A stretch of DNA of 64,000 nucleotides from Pelosinus sp. IPA-1 (lineage in GTDB: Bacteria; Bacillota; Negativicutes; DSM-13327), in contig NZ_BSVC01000007.1 in the NCBI RefSeq assembly GCF_030269905.1, positions 62,001-126,000 on the forward strand, in the 5' to 3' direction. Below the pieces are notes generated by a model that was given only the letters and a program-made list of their open reading frames with translations, was not told the DNA's origin and made no database searches. The translations under genes were made by a program, and so were the position numbers. Of the stretch, positions 36,951 to 45,472 are shown in pieces; position 1 is the first letter of the stretch; each line of letters begins with the position of its first letter.

Positions 36951-37535
36951 ATGGGCAAGCAACTCGCATTCTATTTTGAACAAAAACATTGTACTGGTTG
37001 TATGACCTGCCAAATTGCTTGTAAAGATAAGAATGATTTAGAGGTAGGACAACTTTTTCGTAAAGTATCGGAAATTGTTGGTGGGGGTTATCAAGAAAAG
37101 GGTTTTGCAGTTATTCCTGAGGTTTATGCCTTTTGGCTGTCTATCAGTTGCAATCACTGTATCAATCCAGTTTGTGCTATCAGCTGCCCAGTTGGAGCAA
37201 TCCAAAAGCGGCTAGAGGATGGTATTGTTTATATTGACCAAGAATTGTGCATAGGTTGCCTAAAATGCACTAGAAGCTGCCCTTATAATGCACTCCAGTA
37301 TAATTCTAAAACTAAAAAAATAGATAAATGTGATTTTTGCCGTGACTTATTGGCAGAAGGTAAGCCACCAGTTTGTGTTTCGGCATGTCCAATGCGGGTA
37401 TTAGACTATGGCCCACTCGACACTTTACGTGAAAAGCATGGGAAAGTTAATAGAACTAAGGGAATGCCTGATGGCGATATTACCCAGCCAGCTTTAGTCA
37501 TCACGCCCCATCGTCACGCTATTATAAATAGGTAG
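36951..37535 (+). CDS. DmsB-like four-cluster ferredoxin subunit
   Basis: 194 residues. Four Cys groups for four [4Fe-4S] clusters are visible: CTGCMTCQIAC, CNHCINPVCAISC, CIGCLKCTRSC and CDFCRDLL...CVSACP. It passes electrons to the DmsA-like subunit, whose stop is only 3 bp upstream. No membrane anchor gene follows, so electrons may come from a soluble donor. The ribosome site is GGAGAGG, inside the preceding gene. Confidence 0.93.
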   Translation: MGKQLAFYFEQKHCTGCMTCQIACKDKNDLEVGQLFRKVSEIVGGGYQEKGFAVIPEVYAFWLSISCNHCINPVCAISCPVGAIQKRLEDGIVYIDQELCIGCLKCTRSCPYNALQYNSKTKKIDKCDFCRDLLAEGKPPVCVSACPMRVLDYGPLDTLREKHGKVNRTKGMPDGDITQPALVITPHRHAIINR

Positions 37536-37637
37536 TATTTCATTATCATGGATGGTTAAAGCGTGAATCTTAGAGATATAAATATCAATGATCTGATGAT
37601 GATGGGCTTTATTTCTTGATAAATCTAGGGCTAGATA

Positions 37638-37666
37638 TTGACATGCTAAGCATAAAATGTTAGCAT
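37638..37666 (+). promoter_or_regulatory. Promoter for L12/RLP operon
   Basis: TTGACA, 17-bp spacer, TAGCAT. The spacer and -10 region contain ATGCTAAGCAT and ATGTTAGCAT, a possible inverted or direct repeat operator. The predicted +1 is about 32 nt before L12. Confidence 0.65.
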
Positions 37667-37704
37667 AAATTTTAATTATTGCTTTTCAGAAAAATATAGA
37701 TAAT

Positions 37705-37761
37705 AGCTGATTAGAAAACTAAAGGCTAAGAACATTCGATGAGAATATTCTTAGCCTTTTT
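37705..37761 (+). promoter_or_regulatory. Leader element L12 before the RuBisCO-like protein
   Basis: GCT-GA-TTAG, loop AAAA, CTAA-A-GGC, then the terminator AGGCTAAGAA/TTCTTAGCCT with inner CATTC/GAATA and a T-run. Confidence 0.85.
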
Positions 37762-37856
37762 GCTTTTTCTAGGCCGTTCACCTACGATGGTGATTTAGTA
37801 AGAATTAAAGTCCCACCTGATAAAAGGATTACAATGAAGTAAGGAGTGTCTAACCT

Positions 37857-38987
37857 ATGACTTCTGGAGAACGTTTTTCGGTAATTTATCATGTAACAGG
37901 GAATGATAAAGAAGCATACGCTAAGGCCCAAGATATTTGCGTCGAACAGACAATTGAATATCCCTATGAACTTTTGGCGCCAGGTTTTATAAAAAATGAA
38001 GTAGTGGGACGCATTGAATCCTTTGCGCCGCTTAAGAGCAACCAAGGTCACCGGGTAGTTATAAATTATGCGATTGAACTAGCTGCAAATGAACTAACAC
38101 AATTGCTAAATGTAGTATTTGGCAATATCAGCATTAAACCAGGTATTCTGGTGGATCAATTGATTTTACCAGATAGTCTGCTTAATGTATTTAAGGGGCC
38201 GCGCTTTGGACGTGAAGGGCTGCGTCAGGTGCTTGGGGTTTTCGACCGTCCACTGCTGTTTGCCGCTATTAAACCTATGGGGCTCAACTCCGTGCAACTG
38301 GCTGATATCGTTTACCGATGTGCATTAGGCGGCATTGATATTATTAAAGACGATCACGGCCTTAGTAATCAAACCTTTGCGCCTTTCGAAGAACGTGTTA
38401 CCTTGTGTAGCGAAGCTGTTCATAGGGCCAATCGTGAAACGGGGCGCAACAGTATCTACGTGCCAAATATAACTGCTCCTGCTAATGAAATCTTATCCAG
38501 ATCCCAATTTGCCAAGCAGGCTGGAGTCGGCGGGTTATTGGCCTCACCTGCATTGATAGGGCTTGATACGATGCGCTGGCTGTCAGATGAAGATAGTTTG
38601 GCTTTGCCTATCATTAGCCATCCTGCGTTTCAAGGCAGTTATATAACAAGTGCTGCACATGGCTTTGGCTTTTCTCATTATGCTCTTTATGGGCAAATCA
38701 GCCGTTTGGCCGGGGCGGATGCCGTGATTTATCCGAACTTTGGCGGGCGTTTTTCCTTTAGCATTGACGAATGTCGCGCTATTGTTCGCGGTACGGAAGA
38801 AGTTATGGGACACTTAAAATCGATTTTTCCTAGTCCGGGGGGCGGCATGACAATAGAACGTATTCCAGAACTATTAGATGTATATGGTAAGGATGTCGCC
38901 TTTCTAATGGGTGGTGGGCTCTTTAAGCAAGGGCCGGATTTAGTGAAAAACTGCCGATACTTTTTGGATTTAGTAGAAAAAGTATAG
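37857..38987 (+). CDS. RuBisCO-like protein (form IV)
   Basis: 376 residues, RuBisCO large-subunit fold. Lys139 (in AAIKPMGL) matches RuBisCO Lys175, and Lys164 (in GIDIIKDDH) the carbamylated Lys201. Asp166 matches Asp203, but the metal ligand Glu204 is His167. Form IV proteins of this type act as enolase or isomerase on 5-methylthioribulose-1-phosphate in salvage of methylthioadenosine, not in CO2 fixation. The cupin two genes downstream resembles the methylsulfurylase that follows an RLP isomerase in Rhodospirillum rubrum. The start ATG follows AAGGAGTG. Which of the two reactions it runs cannot be settled by eye. Confidence 0.9.
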   Translation: MTSGERFSVIYHVTGNDKEAYAKAQDICVEQTIEYPYELLAPGFIKNEVVGRIESFAPLKSNQGHRVVINYAIELAANELTQLLNVVFGNISIKPGILVDQLILPDSLLNVFKGPRFGREGLRQVLGVFDRPLLFAAIKPMGLNSVQLADIVYRCALGGIDIIKDDHGLSNQTFAPFEERVTLCSEAVHRANRETGRNSIYVPNITAPANEILSRSQFAKQAGVGGLLASPALIGLDTMRWLSDEDSLALPIISHPAFQGSYITSAAHGFGFSHYALYGQISRLAGADAVIYPNFGGRFSFSIDECRAIVRGTEEVMGHLKSIFPSPGGGMTIERIPELLDVYGKDVAFLMGGGLFKQGPDLVKNCRYFLDLVEKV

Positions 38988-39025
38988 TTGGATAGGAATA
39001 GATTATTGACGATAAGAGTTTTGCG

Positions 39026-39124
39026 AACCACAAAGACACAATGCCGCTATGCGTCGCACAAAGGGGAACGCAAAAAAATATATAATTAAAACCTTTGTAA
39101 AAAATCTTTGTGTCTTTGTGGTTT
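39026..39124. repeat. Inverted-repeat element between RLP and hydrolase
   Basis: AACCACAAAGACACAA at 39026-39041 and its complement TTGTGTCTTTGTGGTT at 39108-39123 bound a 99-bp segment. It has the look of a short non-autonomous mobile repeat. Confidence 0.7.
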
Positions 39125-39159
39125 AAATATCCTTATTTTAGTAGAAGTAGGTGATAGGT

Positions 39160-39975
39160 ATGAAAGAGCATACATGGGTGAGTAGTAGAAATAAGCGTTT
39201 ATCCGTCATGGTTCACACGCCAGCTGGTTTTACGGAAGGAACCCCAGTCTTTGTATTTTGCCATGGATTTACTGGCGATAAAATCGGTGCAAATCAGTTA
39301 ACAAAAAATTTAGCTGACTTTATAGAACAGCTTGGTTATGGCGTTGTACGTTTTGATTATGCTGGATCGGGCGATAGTGAAGGCGACTTTGCAAAGGATA
39401 CTAGTGTAGTTGGTTGGCGGCAGGATCTAGAAAGTATAGTAACGTGGGTTCATGAGCAGTCTGACTTTAAACAATCCCCGATTTTATTATACGGACACAG
39501 CCTTGGCGGACTGGTTGTATTAACCCATCCGGCTGATGATAGAAGGATTACTGCACGTATTGTTTTTGCACCGGTAACACAGGTAGTAGAAAACTTCCGA
39601 GATATTATCTTAGGGCAAGATTTGTGGCAGCAGGCTTTACGGGGCGAGAGTATAAAGAATTTTTATGGACGTGCCTTTACGTTAAATCCTCAGTTTGTAG
39701 AGGATTTGGTTACGAATACGTACAGTCCCACTGACAACTTAGTAGATACAAAGCAGCCAATGTTATTTATTCACGGCACGGCGGATAATGTAGTACCTTT
39801 GGTGGGGACTCAACTTATACATGCTGCCTATAGGGGGCAGAAAGAACTGGCCATAACTGATTTTGATCACGTTGCCGCTGGGCAGCAGCAAGAATTGCAG
39901 CAGATAATAGGTAATTGGCTGGCTAACCAATTGCCGCGGGCCATGACGACAACACAAGAAAGGGGAAAAGCATAA
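39160..39975 (+). CDS. Alpha/beta hydrolase (serine esterase type)
   Basis: 271 residues from the ATG at 39160 (AGGTGATAG upstream). The oxyanion region is FCHGFTGDKIGAN, the nucleophile elbow YGHSLGG, and the C-terminal HGTADNVVP and DFDHVAAG hold the acid and His of the triad. No signal peptide, so it acts in the cytoplasm. It overlaps the cupin gene by one base (TAATG) and thus belongs to the RLP unit. The substrate is unknown; an ester or thioester made in the salvage path is possible. Confidence 0.85.
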   Translation: MKEHTWVSSRNKRLSVMVHTPAGFTEGTPVFVFCHGFTGDKIGANQLTKNLADFIEQLGYGVVRFDYAGSGDSEGDFAKDTSVVGWRQDLESIVTWVHEQSDFKQSPILLYGHSLGGLVVLTHPADDRRITARIVFAPVTQVVENFRDIILGQDLWQQALRGESIKNFYGRAFTLNPQFVEDLVTNTYSPTDNLVDTKQPMLFIHGTADNVVPLVGTQLIHAAYRGQKELAITDFDHVAAGQQQELQQIIGNWLANQLPRAMTTTQERGKA

Positions 39976-40412
39976 TGATTGTGAAATATTCTGGGGATTA
40001 CAAGTGGGAAAATGTGTCCCCTTTGGCCTATAAAGAAACTGGTACAAATTTTAAAAATATTAGTCGTCAGGTTTTATTTGATGGGCTGGGGGATCTAACT
40101 TGCCAACTTCGTTACTTTGAGGTACAGCCCGGCGGTTACTCATCATTAGAACGACATGAACATGTTCACTTGGTTATGATCCTGCGCGGTGCTGGCCAGG
40201 TTCTTTTAGGAGAGAACATTTACTCTATTGGAGAAAATGATGTAATTACGATACCGCCCAAGACATGGCATCAGTTTCAAGCAAATGGGGAATTCCCCTT
40301 GGGATTTTTATGTTTGGTTAATGTGGAGCGTGACAAGGTACAACTACCTACTGAAGATGACCTTGCGGAATTAAGGAAAGATCCAAAAGTTGCTGCATTC
40401 ATAAAGAACTAA
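39975..40412 (+). CDS. Cupin protein, candidate 1-methylthioxylulose-5-phosphate methylsulfurylase
   Basis: 145 residues, single cupin_2 domain. Metal ligands are likely His in ERHEHVHLVM and in PPKTWHQF. In Rhodospirillum rubrum a cupin next to the RLP gene removes methanethiol from 1-methylthio-D-xylulose 5-phosphate to give deoxyxylulose phosphate. The close link of RLP and cupin here suggests the same step. Translation is coupled to the hydrolase. Many cupins share this fold, so the exact reaction is inferred from context. Confidence 0.8.
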   Translation: MIVKYSGDYKWENVSPLAYKETGTNFKNISRQVLFDGLGDLTCQLRYFEVQPGGYSSLERHEHVHLVMILRGAGQVLLGENIYSIGENDVITIPPKTWHQFQANGEFPLGFLCLVNVERDKVQLPTEDDLAELRKDPKVAAFIKN

Positions 40413-40467
40413 TTTATTGATATATATGTGCCAGAGGACTGAGCAAAAACGAAAAGCAATAAGGTAC

Positions 40468-40496
40468 TTGCATCTTTAGTCAATTTTAAGTATAAT
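40468..40496 (+). promoter_or_regulatory. Promoter for L13/nifH copy 2
   Basis: TTGCAT, 17-bp spacer, TATAAT. The predicted +1 is about 17 nt before L13. Confidence 0.75.
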
Positions 40497-40519
40497 ATAT
40501 AAAAGATTATATAGTGGTA

Positions 40520-40588
40520 TGACTGATTGGAATAAGCCAAAGGTCAGAAAAACTTTCCCTCGGGATTGTTTTTCTGACCTTTTTTGTT
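40520..40588 (+). promoter_or_regulatory. Leader element L13 before nifH-like copy 2
   Basis: GACT-GA-TTGG, loop AATAAG, CCAA-A-GGTC. Helix 1 changed to GACT/GGTC and still pairs; GGTC then starts the terminator AGGTCAGAAAAAC/GTTTTTCTGACCT with a T-run. It is one of the clearest cases of covariation. Confidence 0.85.
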
Positions 40589-40611
40589 TTAAAAAATGAG
40601 GAGGAATCATT

Positions 40612-41487
40612 GTGAGTAAAAGAATTAAACAAATTGCTATTTATGGAAAAGGGGGAATTGGTAAATCAACCACTACCTCTAATATTAGTGCAGCACTATC
40701 TACGATGGGCTATAAAGTTATGCAGTTTGGTTGTGATCCTAAAGCTGATTCTACAAATACTTTGCGAGATGGTACTTATATTCCGACAGTGCTTGATACG
40801 TTAAGAGAAAAAAATAAGGTAAATGCCCAAGATGTAATTTTTCAAGGATTTAATGGAGTGTATTGTGTAGAAGCTGGTGGGCCAGCTCCCGGAGTTGGCT
40901 GCGCTGGCAGGGGGATTATTACTGCAGTACAATTATTAAAACAATTAAAAGTGTATGAAGAATTAGATTTAGATGTAATTATTTATGATGTTTTGGGAGA
41001 TGTAGTATGCGGTGGCTTTGCTGTTCCTATACGTGAAGGCATTGCTGAACATGTATTTACAGTATCATCGGCAGACTTTATGGCGATGTATGCTGCTAAT
41101 AATTTATTTAAAGGAATTCAGAAATACTCTAATTCAGGTGGTGCGTTGCTAGGTGGTTTAATTGCTAATTCCATCAATGCTTCTTATGCAAAAGATATCA
41201 TCGATGATTTTGTTGCTAGAACTAAGACCCGTGTTGTGGAATATGTTCCTCGTTCAGTTACTGTAACCCAATCTGAGCTACAAGGCAAAACAACGATAGA
41301 AGCGGCACCTAATTCAGAACAGGCTAAAGTATATCAAAGTCTTGCGAAAAAAGTGATAGAAACTACAGAATCAAAAGTTCCGTCACCCTTAGAAATTAGC
41401 GAGCTAAGAGATTGGGCTGCTAAATGGGCTGATCAGTTATTGGCTATGGAAACAGGCGAGGTACGCAGTAAAGCAGAAGGAATATAA
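40612..41487 (+). CDS. NifH-like reductase, copy 2
   Basis: 291 residues, GTG start at 40612 after GAGGAGGAATC. All NifH hallmarks are as in copy 1 (P-loop, Cys97, Arg100, Cys133). The two proteins differ at 17 sites, clustered near the C terminus (for example NTPYSK against NASYAK), while the DNA has many silent changes. Together with the similar flanking leaders this points to duplication of a leader-nifH-leader block under strong selection. Copy 2 is next to nifB, so it may serve cofactor maturation as well as electron transfer; that split is a guess. Confidence 0.93.
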   Translation: MSKRIKQIAIYGKGGIGKSTTTSNISAALSTMGYKVMQFGCDPKADSTNTLRDGTYIPTVLDTLREKNKVNAQDVIFQGFNGVYCVEAGGPAPGVGCAGRGIITAVQLLKQLKVYEELDLDVIIYDVLGDVVCGGFAVPIREGIAEHVFTVSSADFMAMYAANNLFKGIQKYSNSGGALLGGLIANSINASYAKDIIDDFVARTKTRVVEYVPRSVTVTQSELQGKTTIEAAPNSEQAKVYQSLAKKVIETTESKVPSPLEISELRDWAAKWADQLLAMETGEVRSKAEGI

Positions 41488-41498
41488 TAAAGAACCAT

Positions 41499-41556
41499 AA
41501 GCTGATCATATTAGTTGAAGGCTGCAGAAAAGTAACTATTTCTGTAGCCTTCATTT
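41499..41556 (+). promoter_or_regulatory. Leader element L14 before nifB
   Basis: GCT-GA-TCA, loop TATTAGT, TGA-A-GGC. The terminator AAGGCTGCAGAAA/TTTCTGTAGCCTT shares its loop AAGTAACTA-type centre with L11 after nifH copy 1. Confidence 0.85.
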
Positions 41557-41616
41557 CATAAGATGACATTAGGTTCTTACCTAGGAGTACTGTTAGTACA
41601 GAAGGAGAGATGAAAA

Positions 41617-42885
41617 ATGACTAACCCTTCCCCTAATTTGATAAGTGATCAGATCTTAGAGAAAACAAAAAAACATCCTTGTTATTCCGCTGATGCACAC
41701 AATAAATATGCGCGCATCCATTTGCCAGTAGCGCCTAATTGTAATATACAGTGCAATTATTGTAATCGGAAATTTGATTGTGTCAACGAAAGTAGGCCTG
41801 GCGTAACTAGCGAGGTTTTAACACCAGATTTGGCCAAAGAAAAATTTGTTTGGGTAAAAAGAGAGATTGACCAGCTAACTGTAGTTGGTATTGCTGGCCC
41901 AGGTGATGCTTTGGCAAATTGGGAATATACTAAGGCGACAATTGAAAAAATAAAAGAAACTAACGCAGATGTCACATTCTGTTTATCAACGAACGGGCTG
42001 ATGTTGTCAGAATATGCAAGTGAAATTATTGCCCTAGGGGTTCATCATGTGACAGTGACCGTCAATGCACTAGATGCTGAAATCGGAGCAAAAATTTATA
42101 AATTTGTTTCTTATAAAGGGAAAATTTATGAGGGATCTGCGGCAGCAGAGTTACTTTCGAGAAATCAATTGGCAGGTATCGAATACCTAGCCCAACGTGG
42201 AGTACTAGTCAAGGTTAATATTGTGATGATAAAAGGTATCAACGACCATCATATACCTGAGGTAGTGAAGAAAGTAAAAGAACTTGGTGCCTTTATTACC
42301 AATATTATGCCGTTGATTCCTGCTCCAGGTAGTGCTTTTGAAGAATTCCCTCAAACCAGTATGAAAGATATTAATGATCTTAGGAATACTTGCCAACTCG
42401 ATATTCAGCAAATGAGGCATTGTAAGCAATGCCGAGCGGATGCTATTGGACTTTTGGGGGAAGATCGTTCACAAGAATTTCGTATATGCAACCGACAAAC
42501 ACCAAAGATAAGGACACCCAAGGTAGAGGAAAAACAATATAAAATTGCTGTCACATCTAAGTATGGCAAACTTGTTGATCAGCATTTTGGCCATGCTGCT
42601 GAATTTATTATTTATCAAGGTGATGGTCATGACTTTCAGGTATTAGAAAAACGAGCAGTAGAACAATATTGTCAGGGTATGGAAGAGTGTGATAATGACG
42701 AATCAAAAAGAGAGGGTACAATTCTATCTGTACAAGATTGCGATGCTGTTTTAACAATGCGTATTGGGTATCATGCAAAACTACAATTAGGGGCAAAAGG
42801 AATTTACAGTGTAGAGTACTGTGATACTGTAGAGAATGGTTTATCTTACACAGTGAATCAATTGACAAATAAGGTGTTATTATGA
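41617..42885 (+). CDS. nifB: NifB radical-SAM cofactor synthase with NifX domain
   Basis: 422 residues. The radical-SAM triad is in CNIQCNYC, followed by NRKFDCVNESRPGVTSE, the NifB signature. Cys in CKQCRADAIG are the extra cluster ligands near residue 270. From about residue 305 a NifX-like domain starts (YKIAVTSKYGKLVDQHFGHA). NifB fuses Fe-S clusters with a carbide into NifB-co, the core of nitrogenase cofactors. It is the only nifB visible for five D/K pairs, and no nifEN, nifV or nifQ is seen. The cofactor is therefore probably the simple NifB-type cluster. Confidence 0.95.
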   Translation: MTNPSPNLISDQILEKTKKHPCYSADAHNKYARIHLPVAPNCNIQCNYCNRKFDCVNESRPGVTSEVLTPDLAKEKFVWVKREIDQLTVVGIAGPGDALANWEYTKATIEKIKETNADVTFCLSTNGLMLSEYASEIIALGVHHVTVTVNALDAEIGAKIYKFVSYKGKIYEGSAAAELLSRNQLAGIEYLAQRGVLVKVNIVMIKGINDHHIPEVVKKVKELGAFITNIMPLIPAPGSAFEEFPQTSMKDINDLRNTCQLDIQQMRHCKQCRADAIGLLGEDRSQEFRICNRQTPKIRTPKVEEKQYKIAVTSKYGKLVDQHFGHAAEFIIYQGDGHDFQVLEKRAVEQYCQGMEECDNDESKREGTILSVQDCDAVLTMRIGYHAKLQLGAKGIYSVEYCDTVENGLSYTVNQLTNKVLL

Positions 42886-42974
42886 GACCTAATATTGAGG
42901 AGGTAGTAATTTTATTTTTTCAGAGTTTATTAATCAGCGCGACGATTACAATAGTATCCTGGGTAAGTATATAG
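42882..42974 (+). CDS. Possible 30-aa membrane peptide coupled to nifB
   Basis: The ATG overlaps the nifB stop in ATGA. The frame of 30 codons gives a short polar start and one hydrophobic stretch (VVILFFQSLLISATITIVSW). The overlap and composition fit a small single-pass membrane protein, but no homologue is known to me and chance cannot be excluded. Confidence 0.35.
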   Translation: MRPNIEEVVILFFQSLLISATITIVSWVSI

Positions 42975-43026
42975 TGAAATTGAATTTATTCTACGTTGAT
43001 TAAGATGGAGCAACTGTTATTCAGAA

Positions 43027-43079
43027 AAAAAGCAAAGGTTGAAAAGCGTTAATTATCGCTCTTTAACCTTTGCTTTTTG
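43027..43079. terminator. Terminator after nifB
   Basis: AAAAAGCAAAGGTT/AACCTTTGCTTTTT with an inner pairing AAGCG..CGCTC. A and T runs on both sides mean it can serve both the nifB transcript and the converging minus-strand operon. Confidence 0.85.
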
Positions 43080-43176
43080 CGGAATCAGAAAGTATAACAC
43101 TTTCTTGATTCCAAGTAAGAACGACTAAGGCTTCTGCCCGCGTCCGAGGACTTGGCACAAGCCAAGTCTTTTCTTA
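43079..43176 (+). repeat. Dispersed ~98-bp repeat, copy between nifB and the ABC operon
   Basis: Nearly the same as the 5737 and 45736 copies, with GGAATCAGAAAGTATAACAC at the start and the GACTTGGC/GCCAAGTC hairpin plus TTTT at the end. Confidence 0.9.
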
Positions 43177-43189
43177 TAAGTATGTACTC

Positions 43190-43855
43190 TTAGTGTTGAA
43201 CTCGGTTTAGTTGTCCGTTCTGTAGACTGAAGACTTCATCAGCCTGGGCTGCCAAAGCAGGGTCATGGGTAATGATTACGACACTGGTTCCAGTATTGCG
43301 TGCTTGTAACAAACAATCGGCAACACTTTTGGCCAAGGCTGGGTCTAAGTCGTTGGTTGGTTCATCAGCCAATAAGATGGGGGGATTCAATAATAAGGCT
43401 CTGGCAAGGGAAATGCGACGCAATTGCCCTAGACTAAGTTGCTCAGGTTTGTGATGTAAACGATGTTCCATGTTAAAGTGGGTTAATAATTCCAGTGCTC
43501 TGTTTTTTAAATTGCTATCTTTTTGGGTTAGCCAGGCAGGTATCATTACATTTTCAAGAGTTGTGAGGGAGTTGATCAAACGGGCCCTTTGAAAAACAAA
43601 ACCAAAATATTTACCTCGCATTTTGGCTTGTTCTTGTTTAGTTAAAGAACCCACATCAATATTATCAACGAGTCTCCTACCTGACGTAGTATTTTGCAGC
43701 AATCCCATTACTGATAAAAGGGTAGTTTTTCCACCACCCGAATCGCCAACAATGGCTAACGCTGTACCTTTTTTTACAGAGAGAGATAAGTTTGAGAAAA
43801 TGATATCCTCGCCATAACTTTTACTAATATTTTGTAGTTCAATTAAGTTGCTCAT
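43190..43855 (-). CDS. ABC transporter ATPase (LolD/MacB type)
   Basis: 221 residues from the ATG at 43855 (GGAGGGAAAA upstream). Walker A is GDSGGGKTT, the signature LSLGQLRRIS, and Walker B ILLADEPTNDLDP with H-loop ITHDPALAAQ. This class works with FtsX-like permeases in mechanotransmission or lipoprotein-type export rather than classical uptake. The permease is directly upstream on the same strand. It is the last gene of the minus-strand L15 operon. Confidence 0.92.
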   Translation of the reverse strand: MSNLIELQNISKSYGEDIIFSNLSLSVKKGTALAIVGDSGGGKTTLLSVMGLLQNTTSGRRLVDNIDVGSLTKQEQAKMRGKYFGFVFQRARLINSLTTLENVMIPAWLTQKDSNLKNRALELLTHFNMEHRLHHKPEQLSLGQLRRISLARALLLNPPILLADEPTNDLDPALAKSVADCLLQARNTGTSVVIITHDPALAAQADEVFSLQNGQLNRVQH

Positions 43856-43868
43856 TTTTCCCTCCACA

Positions 43869-45068
43869 TTAATTAAATTCACCATGTGTCATGACGGTAC
43901 TTGGGTCGACTTGACTACCCCGGTAAGCAGGTAGCCAAGCGGCCAGAGCTCCTAGGGCAGAAAAAATTCCTATTAATAAGAGAGAGGCAATAGCGAAGAA
44001 GTGCCAAGCTGGCTCAACAAAGGGAAAGGATTGGTAGGACTGGAGTAGTATTAAACTTAGCTTATATAACCCACCACCTAAAATAAGACCAGCTAACGAT
44101 CCCGCAAAAGCGAGGATTACTGCTTCTCCCACGATAATAGAAGATATCTCTTGACTAGAAGCCCCAAGTGCTAGGTAAAGTCCCCATTCTGCTTGCCTAT
44201 CAACAGTTAAAGTATAAAAACGTGAAAAGAGTTGAAATAAAGAAAGCAAGACCACCAGTAAGCCAATGCCCCCTAGTAAACCAATGAGAACTGTAAACTG
44301 GTCATTGATACGTTTCTTAACATCTGCTGCCACAATGGTTTGCACATAATCAACTTGTTGAATCTTTGTCACGATATCCATGATATTAGCTGATTCATCG
44401 ACTTGCACTAACACTGTGGAAATAAGTTCAGCAGGCGGTCCTTGTTTTTCCCATATTGATTTTAGTGCAGGAGTTTTATTAACAACACGGCGTGCTTCAG
44501 CCATACTGACAAAGAGTGAATAATCTAGAGTTGTTCCAGTTTCTTCTGCGACAGTTACAATATCATACCAAGTCCCAAGGATCATAATTTTATTTTGCGT
44601 CCAAGTAGGTACTTTCGCTCCGAGAATGACCTCATTGTCTTTGAGATCTGTTTTTTGTAGTTTTTTTAGCCATGGCCCGACGATCCAGTCACTGGTTGGA
44701 TCATAGCCAATCATACGGTTATTCGTTCCAATGTCATGGCAGTCTGCTGTTAAACTATGGGTGAAGAATTGAGGGGTTGCTTTGTGAACTCCAGGAATTG
44801 AACGAATGGCGTCAACGTTTTTTTGGGGCATGTAGGTATTGGCCACCGCTCCACCAAATAATACGAGGCTAGGTTCTATGGTTGCGCCGCCAGGTATAAT
44901 GACAATATCAGCTCCCATACGTTGTTTTGAAATATCCATACCAAAAGACACTCCGTTATAAAGAGCCCAAACGCATAAAATAATGGCAACCCCGGTAGCG
45001 ATGGAAAATAGGATAGCAAAGCTTTGCAGTTTACGATGCAAGAGATTTTTCCAAATTAGAAAGGTCAT
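43869..45068 (-). CDS. FtsX-like ABC permease (MacB/LolC type)
   Basis: 399 residues: one N-terminal membrane segment, a large extracytoplasmic domain of about 220 residues, then three C-terminal membrane segments (FtsX domain). The signature near the end is AAWLPAYRGSQVDPSTVM, matching the MacB/LolC permease tail. The start ATG follows GGAGGAGG and overlaps the DUF4418 gene stop by 4 bp. The substrate is not known. Confidence 0.9.
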   Translation of the reverse strand: MTFLIWKNLLHRKLQSFAILFSIATGVAIILCVWALYNGVSFGMDISKQRMGADIVIIPGGATIEPSLVLFGGAVANTYMPQKNVDAIRSIPGVHKATPQFFTHSLTADCHDIGTNNRMIGYDPTSDWIVGPWLKKLQKTDLKDNEVILGAKVPTWTQNKIMILGTWYDIVTVAEETGTTLDYSLFVSMAEARRVVNKTPALKSIWEKQGPPAELISTVLVQVDESANIMDIVTKIQQVDYVQTIVAADVKKRINDQFTVLIGLLGGIGLLVVLLSLFQLFSRFYTLTVDRQAEWGLYLALGASSQEISSIIVGEAVILAFAGSLAGLILGGGLYKLSLILLQSYQSFPFVEPAWHFFAIASLLLIGIFSALGALAAWLPAYRGSQVDPSTVMTHGEFN

Positions 45069-45472
45069 ATAACCTCCTCCGATTGTGTTTTATGGGTTAA
45101 TAAAAGGAGTACGAGGCCTATTATAGCAAGTATACTACCGCCGATTGTCGTAAAAAAGGTGGTCTTTAAGCAAGCACCATTTTCGCAGATGCCGATAACC
45201 CATGGCTGGGGTAGGATGATAACGATAATTCCAAGTAAGAAGACAACAAAGCTAGTAAGTAATCGGGCCTCAGTAGTGCGTAGCACTAACAGACTGGCAG
45301 AAAGTATTATAGCAACTAATGTAATGATAAATTCAGCCTGGTATGTATAATGGCATTGCATAGGATTGCCATCACCTGTATGTCCTGTGCAAATTGGTAC
45401 ATATTTAGGTAAAAGTAACAGTGAAATGCTAATAAAAAGAGCAATCCATGATAATATTTTATAATGATTCAT
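45065..45472 (-). CDS. DUF4418-like membrane protein with conserved Cys
   Basis: 135 residues with four membrane segments. Cys in PICTGHTGDGNPMQC and in IGICENGACLKT face the outside and may bind metal or form disulfides. It looks like the DUF4418 family, which is found next to FtsX/MacB-type ABC transporters in anaerobes. The gene overlaps its neighbours on both sides by 4 bp. Function unknown. Confidence 0.75.
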   Translation of the reverse strand: MNHYKILSWIALFISISLLLLPKYVPICTGHTGDGNPMQCHYTYQAEFIITLVAIILSASLLVLRTTEARLLTSFVVFLLGIIVIILPQPWVIGICENGACLKTTFFTTIGGSILAIIGLVLLLLTHKTQSEEVI

